The notes under the pieces are model-generated. The model worked only from the letters and a program-made list of their open reading frames with translations, did not search any database and was not told the DNA's origin. Shown in pieces: positions 34,229-46,845 of a DNA stretch of 64,000 nucleotides (the first letter of the stretch is position 1; every line of letters starts with the position of its first letter). The DNA is from Moniliella sp. 'wahieum'. Its lineage: Eukaryota > Basidiomycota > Moniliellomycetes > Moniliellales > Moniliellaceae. Both the position numbers and the translations under genes were made by a program. Location of the stretch: contig RSEE01000009.1 of assembly GCA_003971905.1 (NCBI GenBank), positions 62,001-126,000 on the forward strand, read 5' to 3'.

Positions 34229-36160
34229 ATTTGGGGCTTCCTTGATACCAACACATGATTCATTACGCATCCTGCTTTGCTTGGGACTCCGAATGGGGCA
34301 TAGATAGATGAAGCGAATGATGCGCTTGTTGTACGAGCCGGTATGGATGCTTATAGTTGCACTCAACGAGACCCCCATCCCCCCCCCCCCCCGGCAGTTG
34401 CACGCGCCAAGAGTCGGTATCGAAGTTGGGGCATCTAGTTCCGGGTCGACAAATACCATAGTAGGAGGCGCGATGGACAATGTGGAAACGAGTACAATGG
34501 GATCCTCGCCAGGATATCAGCTGGCGACAACAGAAACCAAAATGAAGTGTGTCGCAAACGCCGTCACGTTCAGCATCAATTCACCCTGCGTGCATATGCG
34601 TGTTTTCTTCTCTCTGTGGCCGGTCAACGAACGAACGCTGTGCTTTCACCTTCGCTCTTCAGTCTTTGACTGAAGCACACAAGGAATTTGGAGACGTTCT
34701 CGCAGAGGCTCCTATATAATAGAGAGGTTTTCCCCACTGTTAATTAACGTTTCTATTCACTCCCGTCTTCGGGACATCGCTGGGTCTCAAAAGTTAGCGC
34801 TGGCCGGTGCCTGTGACTGCTGAGTCAGCGCTCAGCGTTGTTGAGCCTCAACGTCAACTCTCAACACACAAAACATGTATTGGTTTAATGCCCCTGATCG
34901 GCCTGATCAGTCAGCTCGGTGGTTAGGCCCTAAGCACATTGCTTATTAAGCGCTTTTAGGCCAGCGCTCGAGCGCGCAAAAGTGTCCATGATCGAAAACA
35001 TATAATTTGCAATAGTGTGAGCTATCCTACGTGAGATAATCGATAAGACACCATCTCACGTCTTCCCTGTGTAACGTGTATAGCGTGTATACGAAATCTG
35101 TTTTATGTACGACGTACGTATCGAGCAGGAACAGTTCACTTCGCGTTTGATATATGGCATGCCAGACGGTTGCCAAACACGGACACTCTCGAACCCCGCA
35201 ATGCCCCTGAGACCCTGAGACTCGAGGCCACCTCGCGGGGGGACCAGTGACGCGGGTGACGGTAAATGCGGCGGTGGCCGGTGTGGATCCCCCCACACAA
35301 ACTTGTATATCCGCCCTGCGGAGAGCGTCGTTAGAGGCAGAGTAACACCATCATCGACATCGACCATCGCATTATGGGTCATTTTCTACAAGGTCCAACA
35401 ACCGAACGCCTCATTGGAATTGACTGGCTTATCGGCACATCAGTATAGGAGATGCGGAGGTATACCGAAGCTACTGAAGCTAGTATATTCCTAGAAGAGG
35501 GGCTCTGGCGACGAAGTAATATTTAAGAGTGGGAGAGAAGGTCCTAAAGAGATGCATACCATGGCACGTAATTCTTCTGTGTTTCGACTCAGTGAGGAGA
35601 GGCTATATGATGCCTGACATGTGACACGTCACCTGGGTCACAAGGGGGCCGTTACCAGCTGCAAGCTTCAAGCTTTGTCAAGGTTCAACGTTTAACACAG
35701 TCTTTCTGTGGGCTTTCTCCAATGTGTGAAACGCCTCATACACATAGAAGTGCAGTTGTACTGCGCCACGTATGCGTGCAACCGCTTTACAAGCTTTGCT
35801 AGCGATCCATTGTGCTCTTTGGATGTGGCCCTACGTCGCCCGACATCTTCATGCGATCTCTTCCATTCAAGTCGCTGTAAAGCTTGCAGCACCCCTCGGC
35901 TTATCTGTAACAGCTCGGCCTAAGGGCTATAACTACGTGTATCGTCTTCTCGGAGGTTCCGCTTCTTTATTCCTCCCATCCGATTTCAGGCTTCAAGCTC
36001 CACGCTGCATTCCCCTTTGCTTCCCCTATCGCTATATCATCCTTTCATTTCTCCCACACCACCGTCACCGCCATCGCCACTTCCGCCACCGAAACAGCAT
36101 CTGCGACAGCAACGCTTGCAACCCCACCTTCATTTTCAGTCTACTGTGTGATACCCCATC
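34229..36160. other. 1.9-kb spacer between HSP90 and the homeodomain gene
   Basis: No gene seen. I looked here for a divergent bW-type homeodomain partner (W-F-x-N-R-R helix) on both strands and found none. It has a run of about 14 Cs near 34380, TTAATTAACG near 34741, TGATCGGCCTGATCAG near 34897, and an AAGCTTCAAGCTTTG tract near 35663. The last 200 bases are pyrimidine-rich, as expected for the promoter and 5' leader of the next gene. Confidence 0.5.
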
Positions 36161-37208
36161 ATGGAAGATAACTGCAGTACATCAACGCCTCCCTCCATGC
36201 TCGACATGCTACACGCCGAAGCGGACAAAGAAGCCATTATCAACCGCTTCCTTCTCTCCTCTCCCATGGAGAAGGAGAGGATTCAGCAGGGTCTACGAGT
36301 TGATTCAAGAGCAGGAGAACACCAGCCGGGCGGTTTTGGATCGGTTATGGGACAACAGCTCTGGTCAGCCTACTCACGTACCATTCTCTGAGGTACAGAC
36401 AACGAAAGAGGCCAAGAAAGAGGAGGTAGACTCCCACATCAAGCAGCGCTTGCGCGACAGCATCGTTAGCATGGCCAATCTGGCGTGCAACCAGCCGCCC
36501 TTGGAGGTCAAGGACCAGTTGATTCGTCTTACCCCCCAAGAGCGCCTGACCGAAGCGGAACGTGCCCGGCGCATCACTGTCGCCACCAACTGGTTTTCCA
36601 ACACTCGCCGCCGCTCAGGCTTTTACGGGATGGAGCAGCGTCTGGCTGCGAGCAAGCCAGAGCGAGCAGAGGTGGCGTTTACCAAGGTGATTCGTGTGTG
36701 CCAATTCCTCACTCCCAACCAGCAAGCCGGCCAAGAGGAGGTAACCGAATCTGACCTGATAAATCGGTGCCCTGCCAAAATCTTGGATGATCTCCAATAC
36801 TTTCTTGATCAAGTGCAACAGGAGAAAGGGGCAAAAAAGCCAGCCAACACCCCTTTGTGCCAGGAGTCATCATCGCTCAAGTCTGATGGCAAGCGCGACC
36901 CGTGGCTCTCGGATCCTGAACTTAGCATGACAGTTCCTACTCTTCTTGAGTGTGTAACCAAGTATTTAAAGGCGGTCCGCAAGGCTGTATGGGATGAGCA
37001 GACTTCTGTCCGTTCCGCCATCGATGATGCCTACTTGGTTGCCTTCAGGGAGGGTCTGGTTCCTAACTTGGACCATTTCCCCCTTTCCACTGAGAAGATA
37101 GAACGGGACGTGGTTTGCCAGGCGATTACCAACTTTGTCCGCCGCATCAGTGCGTATCCCCCTTTGGCCGCCTCCCCGCTGTTGTATTTGCATAACTTTC
37201 CTAAATGA
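36161..37208 (+). CDS. Homeodomain transcription factor, bE/HD1-like
   Basis: Putative mating-type regulator of about 349 aa. The recognition helix reads ATNWFSNTRRRSGFYGMEQR (36580-36640), with the invariant W-F-x-N-x-R core and the R-R-R-S-G continuation characteristic of HD1 (bE-type) proteins of smuts, where the usual form is NWFINARRRSGW. The N-terminal region (MLDMLHAEADKEAIINRFLL, then RVYELIQEQENTSRAVLDRL) is helical, as in the variable dimerisation domain that pairs bE with bW. The start ATG at 36161 lies in a CATCATGG context. One frame change near 36290 separates the first 45 codons from the rest. It is shorter than bE of Ustilago (about 470 aa), and no bW neighbour is visible. It could be a HD1 gene outside the mating-type locus. 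Confidence 0.72.
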
Positions 37209-37857
37209 GGCACTATACCTAACCTGAAAGGACTGATTGCTTCCAGATAAGCAAGACTTGATGGCCCAAGGTCTATGGGCTGAAAGCAACGAACAGTAGC
37301 CAACTCAAAACTTCTGTGGGCAGTCGCATACCCCCGATACCTCACCACACCTTCCGATTCTCTTCATCAAAATGATTGCCGCCCCACATATGTGTGGCTT
37401 TCTTGATTGCTATTATTAACGCACACAGAACCCACACAAAATCATGACCTTTGCCCCTCGATTCCACACAGCATGTTCATGAAACAGTATACATGCTCTC
37501 GTTTCGCAATTGTATCAGACAATCGCTCTTTGCTGCCTGTACACTTACATTATGTGCACACTGTATGTGACACACGAGTTCGTGTCACAATTTATGGGAA
37601 AGGGTCAGAGCAGGCTGAATAGACATGTGCCATGGACACCCTATGCCTACCTGATGAAGTCGAAGAAGGTCGAAGCCCTCTTTTAGAATAACTGCACCTT
37701 CGGTCACACTGCTCTCAAGATAAGGGCTCTCCTCCGTTCCTGATCCATCATGAGGCTTGGCTGTCTGATGCGGGGGGGCACCTCTGTTACTATATGGTGA
37801 ACATATTGTACATTGAAGCGGCACACCGAAAACGAAGCCTGGGAGGCAGCGGCTCCC
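37209..37857. other. Gene-free spacer between convergent genes
   Basis: Holds the 3' flanks of the homeodomain gene (+) and CSN2 (-). I see no gene, RNA or repeat of note. Confidence 0.5.
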
Positions 37858-39394
37858 TCAGCGGTACAAGGAAGGGTTGGTGCGCTTCTCCCGCACTCGG
37901 GCTTCATGTCCATAGAGGCGGGTCGTGCGACTGATTAAGTCTTTGTGCCCTGCCTCCAGAGTGTGGAGCCACTGTTGCAATGCCTCAGTACGGGCTTTGC
38001 TCATCTCGCTCGCACACCAGGGGCCGTCCAGCTCCAACGTCTCGTTTACCTGATCGATCCGCCCTTGCAGGCGGTGGTCAAGAATGAGTGTGCGCACCAA
38101 GCTCTCGGCCGTTTTAGTCGAGACGTTTGAGTTGCTTAGCAAGATAGTGTAGATCGAGGCGGGTGTACGAGCCGACCGTGTCAGAATGTACTGGTGGCGG
38201 AGGTACTTGAGCAGGAGGTCAATGTAGTCCGTAATGAAGCTATCGCCATGAAAGACAGAGTCATTTTCTTTGATCACGATCTCCGCCTGCAGTGCATCGT
38301 TTCTTCGGTATGCCTCGGCCAACTGCAGCATCGCTGCGATCTGGGGATCAGTCTTGTAGGGCCGCATCTCACGGCTGTCAAAGGGGTTGATGTGGCTGCC
38401 CATAAAGAGGACGGCGAGGACAAGGTATTTGAGCACTCCAATCCGGGCCGGTGATCCGGCCTCATCATACGCGTTAAAAGCTTGATAAAAGTCTTGCTGC
38501 GCTGCGGTCCAGTTGCTTTCGGACATGTGCATTTTGCCGCCGCACTCGCGGATGATGCCCGAAACACGGGGGTGAGGAATGGCATTCTTGACTTGGAGCG
38601 TCGCATTGTAGACCTCCTTGAGTTTCATGTAGTCCTTGAGCTCCGAGTACATTTGAATTTCAGTAGCAAAAACCTCCATGAGGATGGTGCCCTTGTTTTG
38701 ATCTGCGCTGACTACTCCCCCGGCCCCATCATCCCCCGTAATAGCGCCAAGCCCCGTACTGGGTGCTTGCGGACCAAGGCAATACTCTTTCAGCCCGCGA
38801 ATCGTCTTTTCAAGACGGTTCCACTCTCGCCGAGCAAGCCAGAGTCTGGCAAGCTTGAGGTCAGTCTTGACGCTCAGCCGCTCGTTGCGAGCCTCCTCGA
38901 GTGCTACATTGGTGGCGGCGTAAAACTGTTCCATCATGCCCAGGTCGATGCTTGTAGACAAGGAGACGTAATCAAGGATTGTGTTGATTGATTTTTCCCT
39001 GAGATGCAGACAGTGTCAGCTGGGCGCGTACCACCTGGGATAAAGGGGACGCACGCATAGTTGCGGGTGACAGCGCTTTTGGTGTAGCCCAACAATTCGC
39101 GGTAGGCGGCAAGGGCAGCGTCGTACTCGCCGGCGCGGAACTGAGCCTTGGTAATCTGCTTCAGTGACTTGAATCCAAACTCCCCATCGCTTCTTCCTTT
39201 TCGCGCTCGACGACGTCGCGAAAGGCAGCTAGGGCAGCGGGCATGTCGGAAGTGCGCTTGGCTTTGGCGAGGTAGTACAAGTTTTCCAGGTCAGCCTGAG
39301 CTTCGTCGGGGGCATCGTCGTCGTCTTCGAAATCAAAGTCGTACTCCTCTTCGTCGTCGGCCACTCCGTCAAACATAAACTCGTCGTCGGACAT
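37858..39394 (-). CDS. csn2: COP9 signalosome complex subunit 2
   Basis: Scaffold subunit of the COP9 signalosome, which removes Nedd8 from cullins. The N-terminus is the family's acidic lead (MSDDEFMFDGVADDEEEYDF), followed by DLENLYYLAKAKR, TPR-like helices with LARREWNRLEKTIRGLKEYC and MYSELKDYMKLKEVYNATLQ, and a C-terminal PCI region with ALQAEIVIKENDSVFHGDSF. About 493 aa, in the family range. One intron at 38999-39054 (56 bp, GTGCGT to CTCAG) joins NYA to EKSINTILDYVSLSTSIDLG. One frame break near 39187 (GGGG where GGGGG is expected) separates the first exon into two frames. Start at 39394 is in an acceptable context. Its promoter is shared with the ABC transporter. Confidence 0.93.
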
Positions 39395-39788
39395 GGCGGC
39401 GATGGGGGAGACCGGGGGGGGGGAAGCGGCTGGGGTGATGGAGGGGCTGCGGACCAACGATGTCGTCAGCGAGGGTCCGAGCGAGGCAGCCCTCCTTACA
39501 TAATCCGCTCGCGACGCTTTCAACTGAAACCTCAGACGCACCTCCAGCGCACCAGTGTGTGATGTGGATGTGATAGGGGGCATGGATGGGAACCAGCGTG
39601 ATAACGATAACACACCAACGGAGGAAGCAATATTATGCTGGATCGACCCATTGCTGCCCTTTTTTGGGTTTGGCCCCTGCCAGCCATAATGGCGGCATGT
39701 CACACCGACCTCTCCTGGCTCTTGCGCCGTCGTCCATTTCGTCCTCGTCCTCGCCGCCACCGCCCTTCCTGCTGCATCGCAGGTCCCC
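39395..39788. promoter_or_regulatory. Bidirectional promoter, CSN2 and ABC transporter
   Basis: 394 bp between two divergent start codons, so both promoters lie here. I see no clear TATA box. A G-run at 39415-39423 lies close to the CSN2 start. Confidence 0.45.
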
Positions 39789-42700
39789 ATGACGACCACA
39801 ACAGCGGCAGGGCCATCATCGGCCCAGTACCCCTGGGCACCGCCCGGCGAGTTGGCTGTGTTGTGGTTTGCATCTGCCGTGCTTCCTGCCGCGCTGAGCG
39901 TGTTGCTTGCCTTCCGTCACTTCTCGCCCGCCAGAAAGTTTGCTGCATCCTCTACGTTTGGGCGCCTTGCTAGCGCCATCACGCTCGACCCTGTTGGACC
40001 TGATGATGTGTGTGCGGCCCAGGATGCCGATCCCAACTGCGTCCACCAGAGCCCCCCAAGTCACCACTCCCTCGCCTATCGCTGGGCCGAATCCGACAGA
40101 GCACACCCGCTCCTGCCCGCGCCTCAATCGCTCGGCCCACCAACGCATGTTATCACGGTGGTGGGGTGGCGATGCTGCATATGCTTTCATGGGGGGTCAT
40201 CTATGTTCTTGGCGCCACGGTCCCACGGAGCTACCCTTGCCCTAATACGCAAGATACCATGCGCTGCGCCGGCTTCACCTACCACGGCAGAGCCCCACAC
40301 AGAACACAGTTCAGGCTGTGCTCCAGTCGTTGCCATGGTCGTATGTTGCAACACGTACGCTCGCCAAGCCTCTTCCGACTCCAGCATACGATGTTGTAGT
40401 ACTTCTTCTGCTTCTTCTCGCCGCACCATTAATCCGCCTCCACTTACTCATCCTCCATCCCCACCATGCTCACGTTGCCGCCATCATCCTAAATGTAGCT
40501 AGTACTGCTGGAATCATACTTGCCTGCGCGGCCGAGATGAGTCTTCCCTTGAGGGCGTATCCACCTGCCTTGGCCACTCGGATGGGCTATCCAACCCTGT
40601 TTCAGCCGTCTTCAAGGCGCCCCTAAATGGTGTTGATGCTTCCCGGATGGCAGGTCCAGAAGACGTATGCTCCTTAGCAACATGGTTGTCAGTGAGGTGG
40701 ATATCTCCCTGCTCAAGCAGCGTATGACGCTTCGAGTTCTCGTGGGGGCAGGCTTAGGGGGAGGCAAGTCTGGACCTTAGGGTTGCCCCTTCGGTCGCTT
40801 ACCTCCTCAGAGCATGGGCCCAGCTTCTGCAAGCACAATTTGGATCAAGCTGTTCCGCATCAACTCAAAGAACCTACTCTTGGATCTGGGTATGCGGTAC
40901 GTTGGTTTACTATCTTGTTGTCCTCACATACACGAACGACCAGATAGAACTGTCCCCCTTCACACCAGATCATCAGTTCATTTATGCTCTATGTCAAACC
41001 ATGGATCCTGATGCGGGTTTTGGAAGGCGTCAGGCTCCAGTCCTACCGACGATGGGAGCTCCCATCCCTGGCACCCAAATACAACAGACCACAGTGTCCT
41101 TCTTGAGAAGCTCTTTCGTCGTTCCTTTGGCATTTTGAGGGTCCGCACGCGGTGGGCACGCCACGCCAAACAGCAGACCTCATGCAGCGTTGGTATGCTG
41201 CTCGTCATTGTTACCACCCAGCTGGACATGAACCGGTACAGCTACGGACGTAGGGCATCACTTGCAAGTCCACCGTTCTTACCACTGCTGTTTACGAAAG
41301 TCTCTTCGTGCAAAAAGCGGGGCAGAGAGAGGGGGATATCACTCGTCGCCGTCGACATTGAAACGGTGGCCATGTTTGTGGTCCATCTGTTCATGGGTAC
41401 GAGATTCCGCTCAGGTTGGACTCGGGATCTGGATGCTCATTTCCCTTATGGGTGGTCTCTCGGTGGTGGGAATGCTTATCCTAGGGCTAGGAGTACCGCT
41501 TCAGTCGCTCCTGCTCCGGTTACAACATCGATACCTGGTGCAAGTTTCTCACGCACGCGACCAGCGTCTCTCCTGTCTCGCTGGTTTTCTCTCGGTCCTA
41601 CGGGCAGCCAAGCTGGAATCTGTCTCTGAATGGTTGGCCGACAGGTCATGTCTCTCAGGAACGTGGCTAGCGTATGGCCTCCGACTGCAACTGGTCAACG
41701 CAGCCTCACGGCTGGTATGGACCCTCCTACCGGCTCTCGTCACAGTGACAACATTTGCATGGTACACTCTCTTGGCGCAACAACTCTCACCATCCCCGTG
41801 GCGTTCACTGCGCTGAGCTTATTGCCCTTCTTGCCCAACCACTTGGAACCATTCCGTCCTTGGCCGACGACTTTGCCCGATTCCGAGTTGCTCTGGGGCG
41901 AATCGACGCATTCCTTTCTCTGCCTGAATCGGATGTGACCAGCACGCCCATGGTTCGCCAGCTGGGCGAAGAAGATGTGCTTGATTGACGGATGCTGTTT
42001 TGGCTTGGCCCGAGTCGCACACGGTAGTGCTGCACGGCATCACCTTGCACTTGCGTGAGGGCTTGACTGTCGTGTATGGACCCACAGGTTCAGGAAAGTC
42101 AGCTCTTCTGCTATCTCTACTGGGGGAGCTCGAGCAATTGGAAGGGTCGCGTCTCAAACAGGGCTTAGACGGCGCCTTTGACCCCGTTACCGCACTGGTG
42201 GCTCGCGCCGCTTATTGTTCTCCTACCCGTGGATTCAAGCAGGGACCATACGGAACAACATTCTCTTTGGCCAGTCTATGGATTCTGGGCGCTACAACAC
42301 CGTGCTTCGTGCGTGTGGATTGGATAGCCTATCCGCCTGCGGCGGGTCGGATGGGGACCTTACCTCCACCGGTACTAATGGCAATGCGCTCTCGGGTGGA
42401 CAAAGAGCCCGCGTAGCTCTTGCCCGAGCGCTTTACTCGCCCTGCCGCACTTTGGTATTGGACAGTGTGCTGGCCTCACTCGATGTGTTTACCGCACGTA
42501 CGGTCGCCTCAGCCCTCACGGGGGAGCTGGTTAAAGGAAGATGCGTTATCCTTGCCACCCATCAGGTGGCCTTGTGGCACCCTTGGCCCAGTGGGCAGTC
42601 CACCTGAAGGAAGGGAGGATCCTTCAGCAGGGCCCCCCATCTGAATTGTTATCCCAGCAAGATTGGCTTGTGGCTGATTCTATCGTTGAGGATAAAACCG

Positions 42701-44669
42701 CTTCCCCCTGCTTGGAAGAGCTGCCGGAGAGCGAGGATCAGAACGAAGGGGAAACCGCGATCACGGCTGGGAGGTGCCCTACAAGATTTGCCGTGTACCT
42801 TCGAGCATGTGGGTGGGTCTACTGTTCCTTGTGTTACTTCTTCTCATTCTGGCCAAGTTGGCGGATGTTGCGGGAGCCGTGTGGCTGTCGTACGGGTTTC
42901 AGAGCGCGACGTCGATTCTCACAATACATCCTCGTCTGCTGCACCTTTGCGTGGCTCAACGCCAAGACCATCAGACGGAGGGGCGGGAAGGGAGTTATAA
43001 ATCCTCTCTTCTCCCAGGCGCCATGCACATGCCCACCATCTGCTGCCTTGGCCTCCTGTCGGGCACGCCAGCCTGCCTTACCTCCTAGTTTTCGCATGCC
43101 TACAATGATGTCGGCGGGGGCGTCGGCAGGGTTCGTAGCTCTTCTAGCCTTCGTGGGCTGTACGGGCGTCCCGACGGATCTTTGGGTTGATGATAAGGGC
43201 GTCTGCAACGCGCCCCTCACCTGGCTCGATACCCTTCCCCCCGGCCACTTTCTCACTCGTTTCTCGTTCTCGGGACCTGGATGTACTGGACGGCCAGTTG
43301 ATTAGGTGGCCATGCAGGTAGGGAAAGCTTTGTTGCATTCTCGTTGCTTGGGGTGCGCTGCTGGTAGCTTTGCCGGCCATGACTGTTCCCGCAGGGGGTG
43401 TGGGCTACTCTTTTTCTATTTGATCAAGCACTACCTTCCGGCTTCACGGGACACTCGCCGTCTCGAGTTTGCGGCGCGCTCGCCTGTGCTCAACCGCTAT
43501 ACCGAAGCCATCCGTGGGGGAGCGACAATTCGAGCATTCGGTGCCGGCCCACGCCTAGCTAAGCCGTCTACGCTCCTTTGGATCGGGCCAATTCGCTGCA
43601 CTATTATTGGTGGATGTGCAATGCCTGGCTCCTTCTTCGTGTTGACCTGGTGGCAGGCGCCAATGTTTTCCTCGTCCAGATCCTGACGCTTTGGCTCCGC
43701 ATCCCCCCCGCCTTGGCCGCGATCGCGATCACCCAAAGTGCCAGGTACACCGCTTCACTTTACCAGGTAGGGCGGTTCATGGCGACGTTGGAGCAAGATC
43801 TCACAGCTGTTGAGGGGTCGTCAGCCTTGTCCCGCCCTACATCCCACAAGAGGAGAACAACATTCCTACGTGCCTACCTTGCGCTTGGCCTACAGGCGAT
43901 AGCATTCGCTTTGAACATGTTTCCGTCAAATATGGACGGAGGAGATCTTGCATGATGTGTCCTTTTCCCTCCGCAGAGGAGAGAAGGTAGGCATTGTGGG
44001 TCCCAGTGGAAGCGGGAAGAGTACTCTGCTCCAAGCATTGCTGCGCGCCGTCGATCCAGACCAGGGTGATATCCTTCTGGACGAAATCAACCTACGCACT
44101 GTCGCTCCCGGTACGATCCGAGCAAAGGTGATGTACCTCCCCCAGGAGCCTCTATTGTGGCAAGGGAGTCTACGGGAGATCCTTGATCCCCACCAAGAGG
44201 CGGACGAGACCAAGTGTCTTGCAGCCTTGGCAAAAGTTGGTCTTTCGCTTCCATTGGACACGAACATTGAACCCCATGGTGCTAACCTAGCCGAAGGGGA
44301 GAGGCAGTTGGTCGCCCTGGCCCGGGCACTGATCAGTCTGTCTCATCCCAACGGGTGCTTCTCGCCGACGAGCCTACAGCCCATGTCGACCCGCACACAG
44401 CCGAGACGATCCATCGCGTATTGAGAGACCAATATGCGTCTCATCTTGTTCTCCTCGTCGCCCATCGGCTGGAGAGTGTTATGGATTTGGACCGCATCCT
44501 CCTCCTGGACGCAGGCAAAGTGGTCGAGTTTGATGTGCCTGCAGTCCTTCTTTCACGCGACGGTCCGTTTCGCCGGATGGCGATACAGGCAGGACTTGCT
44601 TTAGCCTGCCGATCACTGCACGTCGTTCTTTCGGGTCATTTTTTGTGGTCGATGAACCGACCTTCTTGA
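39789..44669 (+). CDS. ABCC-family (MRP/Ycf1-like) ABC transporter
   Basis: Full-length ABC exporter of about 1600 aa, probably in the vacuolar or plasma membrane, moving conjugates or organic anions. The N-terminus has extra hydrophobic helices (ELAVLWFASAVLPAALSVLL), a TMD0-type lead typical of ABCC. TMD1 includes VYEIPLRLG-like and GGLSVVGMLILGLGVPLQSL segments (about 41400-41800). NBD1 has GPTGSGKSALL (42087), SYPWIQAGTIRNNILFGQS, signature LSGGQRARVALARAL and Walker B LVLDSVLASLD. TMD2 follows, with EAIRGGATIRAFGA. NBD2 has GPSGSGKSTLLQALL (44002), PQEPLLWQGSLREILDP, a variant signature LAEGERQLVALARAL and Walker B VLLADEPTAHVD. NBD1 lacks the catalytic glutamate while NBD2 keeps it. Frame breaks are dense, perhaps 15-20, so decay cannot be fully excluded. 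The end is uncertain by up to 70 bp. Confidence 0.85.
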
Positions 44670-44909
44670 ATCTTTTCCTGCTACCGGCCGTGCTGTTTTT
44701 TCCTGAAGAACTCTTGATATATAGGATCGGCAGGCCTGCCGTTATTCTCAACACTGTCTCATCGAATCCATGGGTGTTTCCGAGATGTTGCTACGCGGTC
44801 GCCAGGGCGGGGACGACCATGGCTGCTCAGAGGGATGAAGTACAATGATCTCGAGGGAGACAATGCGATGCCCAACGTAGAAATGGGATATTGAAGCGAG
44901 GCGGAGAGT

Positions 44910-46845
44910 TCATCCGATCGTCGTATCTCCCTCCTCATCGGGGCGGTAGGATGACACAGTGGACGCCTTGGTCCCAGTCTCATCCGAAGAGGAGCATGAG
45001 GAGGACATTGCCATCGTAGGAGGCGCCGATGGCCAGTCACACGGACATGGTGACCTGGCATTATCCATCGACGCTAGGGCACTGGAATCGGAGATGGCAA
45101 GGCTAGCTACTGGGGCAGCACTAATGCTCCCCCTGGGGGGGCGCATTGGGGATGAATCCGTCCCCTCGCATTGAACCAGGCATAGGGCGGGGAGCTGGAC
45201 AGTAACCCGTTATTCGGAAGGGAGGCGGCATGATTGGATTGACTTGGTTGCGTCGTCCCTCTCCTGCCTCGAGTGGCTTGCCTGTTAACCCTCCACTGTG
45301 CGAAAGGGGTTGAAGCATCGCTTGTGAAGGGCCGGGCGAAATGTGCTGTCCCTTACCCAACCCACGAGCCATGGCCTCAAACGCAAACGAACCACCTACA
45401 CCACTGGCACCTCGGTGACGCTGGGGAGGGGAGAGCGGAAGGCCTAGGGAAACCCCACCACTGAGACCACCGTTGGGGTTGCGTGGCCATCTCCTGGATC
45501 GCGGTGGGTCGGGGGCGAGAGAAGAGCATCCTCCCTTTCTTGGCATAGATCCTCAATCAAAGAGCTGGCTGATTGCGAGCGATTAGAGAGGATCTTTGTC
45601 GCACGGAAAAACTCGCCTCGAATAGTGTAGAGCCCATCCTTGGTGACAGGACGGGAAACGTTGATGTTCTGCGCAAACGGATCTTGAATGCAGAGCTCCC
45701 CAGTAAAGTTAATGTCATCTTTCGGGAACGTTCCATGGGGTGTCCTGATACTAAGCACATCGTGAGCGTAAGCAAACTCTTTGCTAAAGAAAGCAAAGAA
45801 GCCCATCAGGAGGCTGGCCACGTTCTCCCGGTTGTGTGAGCGCCACTCAGACCGGACCCGAGCAATGTCGTCGTAAAGTACACATCGTGCCCCTGGAGAG
45901 TGTGGGTTATTGATCGGGGCGACAGGTCCATGTGCTGCAGGTTAGGAAGAACAGGAGGATGCTTGATGTGCATCAGATAGTAGAGCGCCATGAGAGTATA
46001 CCCGTACGACGAGAGGGTGCCAGTGTACGGAGAGTTGAGTTTTCGCCGCTTTGCCCATACCTTGAGGAAAAGCACTAGCGTCCTTACCCTGGGAGGGTCG
46101 ACCATGGCGTAGCTGAGCAACAGACGCGTGTTCTCCAACGCCAGTCGGTTCTCAAACCCAATATCGCATGAAAGTTCGTAGGGCTGTGTGGCCGAGGCAG
46201 CTACAGAGGGGTTAGCGTACATACCCAAGTGGGGGCAAGGTAGGGCGTACGTTTGTGGATTTTGATGATTGGGATCCGAGCCTGCGGAAGGGGCATGACG
46301 TTGAAATCGGTCTGGTCGCGAATAAGGTGCGCAAATTGTTCTACCAGCTCCCTGGCTCGTGCGGCAGAGAGGGGTGGAACATCAGTGCCTGGAGGTGCAG
46401 GAGGATGGGCATCTCCTTGTTCATGGGCGTCCGGGTGAGCGACTGCGTCCGATATAAGGCAGCACAAATCCATGTCCGAGTTGCGTAGAGCAAAGCCGTT
46501 GGCCATGGAGCCAAAGGCGAGCAACGAAGCATGTGGGTCGATCTGCTGCGCGAGACGTTGCAACCGTCTTCGCAGGGCCTCCTTAATTCGATACTCCTCC
46601 TCGGTAGGTAGGAGGGGTGAGAGAAAGGAAACGATCGCGCGAGTCAGGTCGACTTGGTGCTGTTCGAGAGCAGCATGAAATCGTCCGCCAGAACGGTGAT
46701 TGTATCCTGCCGTGCGCGGGATGGGGATGGCCCCCTGCTCATTCCCGCGACTGGAGACCGGAGAGGGGTGCACCGGGAATACCGGCCATGGGCCCCCACC
46801 ATGGGTCGGGCAGTGGGCGGGAGGGGAGAGGGGGGAGACGGACAT
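44910..46845 (-). CDS. Cid1/TUT-type non-canonical nucleotidyltransferase
   Basis: Adds U or A residues to RNA 3' ends in cytosol or nucleus. The polymerase-beta core is clear: LLAFGSMANGFALRNSDMDL (G-S with D-x-D, about 46460-46520). After intron 46201-46250 (50 bp, GTACGC, CTAAC, TGTAG), which splits IPIIKIHK from the next block, come YELSCDIGFENRLALENTRL and LLSYAMVDPPRVRTLVLFLK, then SPYTGTLSSYGYTLMALYYL, the central/PAP-associated region. RGEFFRATKILSNRSQ follows. The C-terminus is serine-rich and ends DEEGDTTIG at 44910. Length about 630 aa. Start is uncertain: ATG 46845 is in frame with the core, but SSAPSSSAHSDVSDSGESFA in another frame just upstream looks like a real N-terminal extension. 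Frame breaks occur near 45815, 45520 and 45130. Cid1 versus Trf4 type was decided by the S-C-D-I/L-E-N-T pattern. Confidence 0.85.

Noticed and set aside
34700-36100. A divergent bW (HD2) gene beside the homeodomain gene
   Set aside because: I looked for a W-F-x-N-R-R helix and a long minus-strand frame, and found only short frames without homeodomain features.
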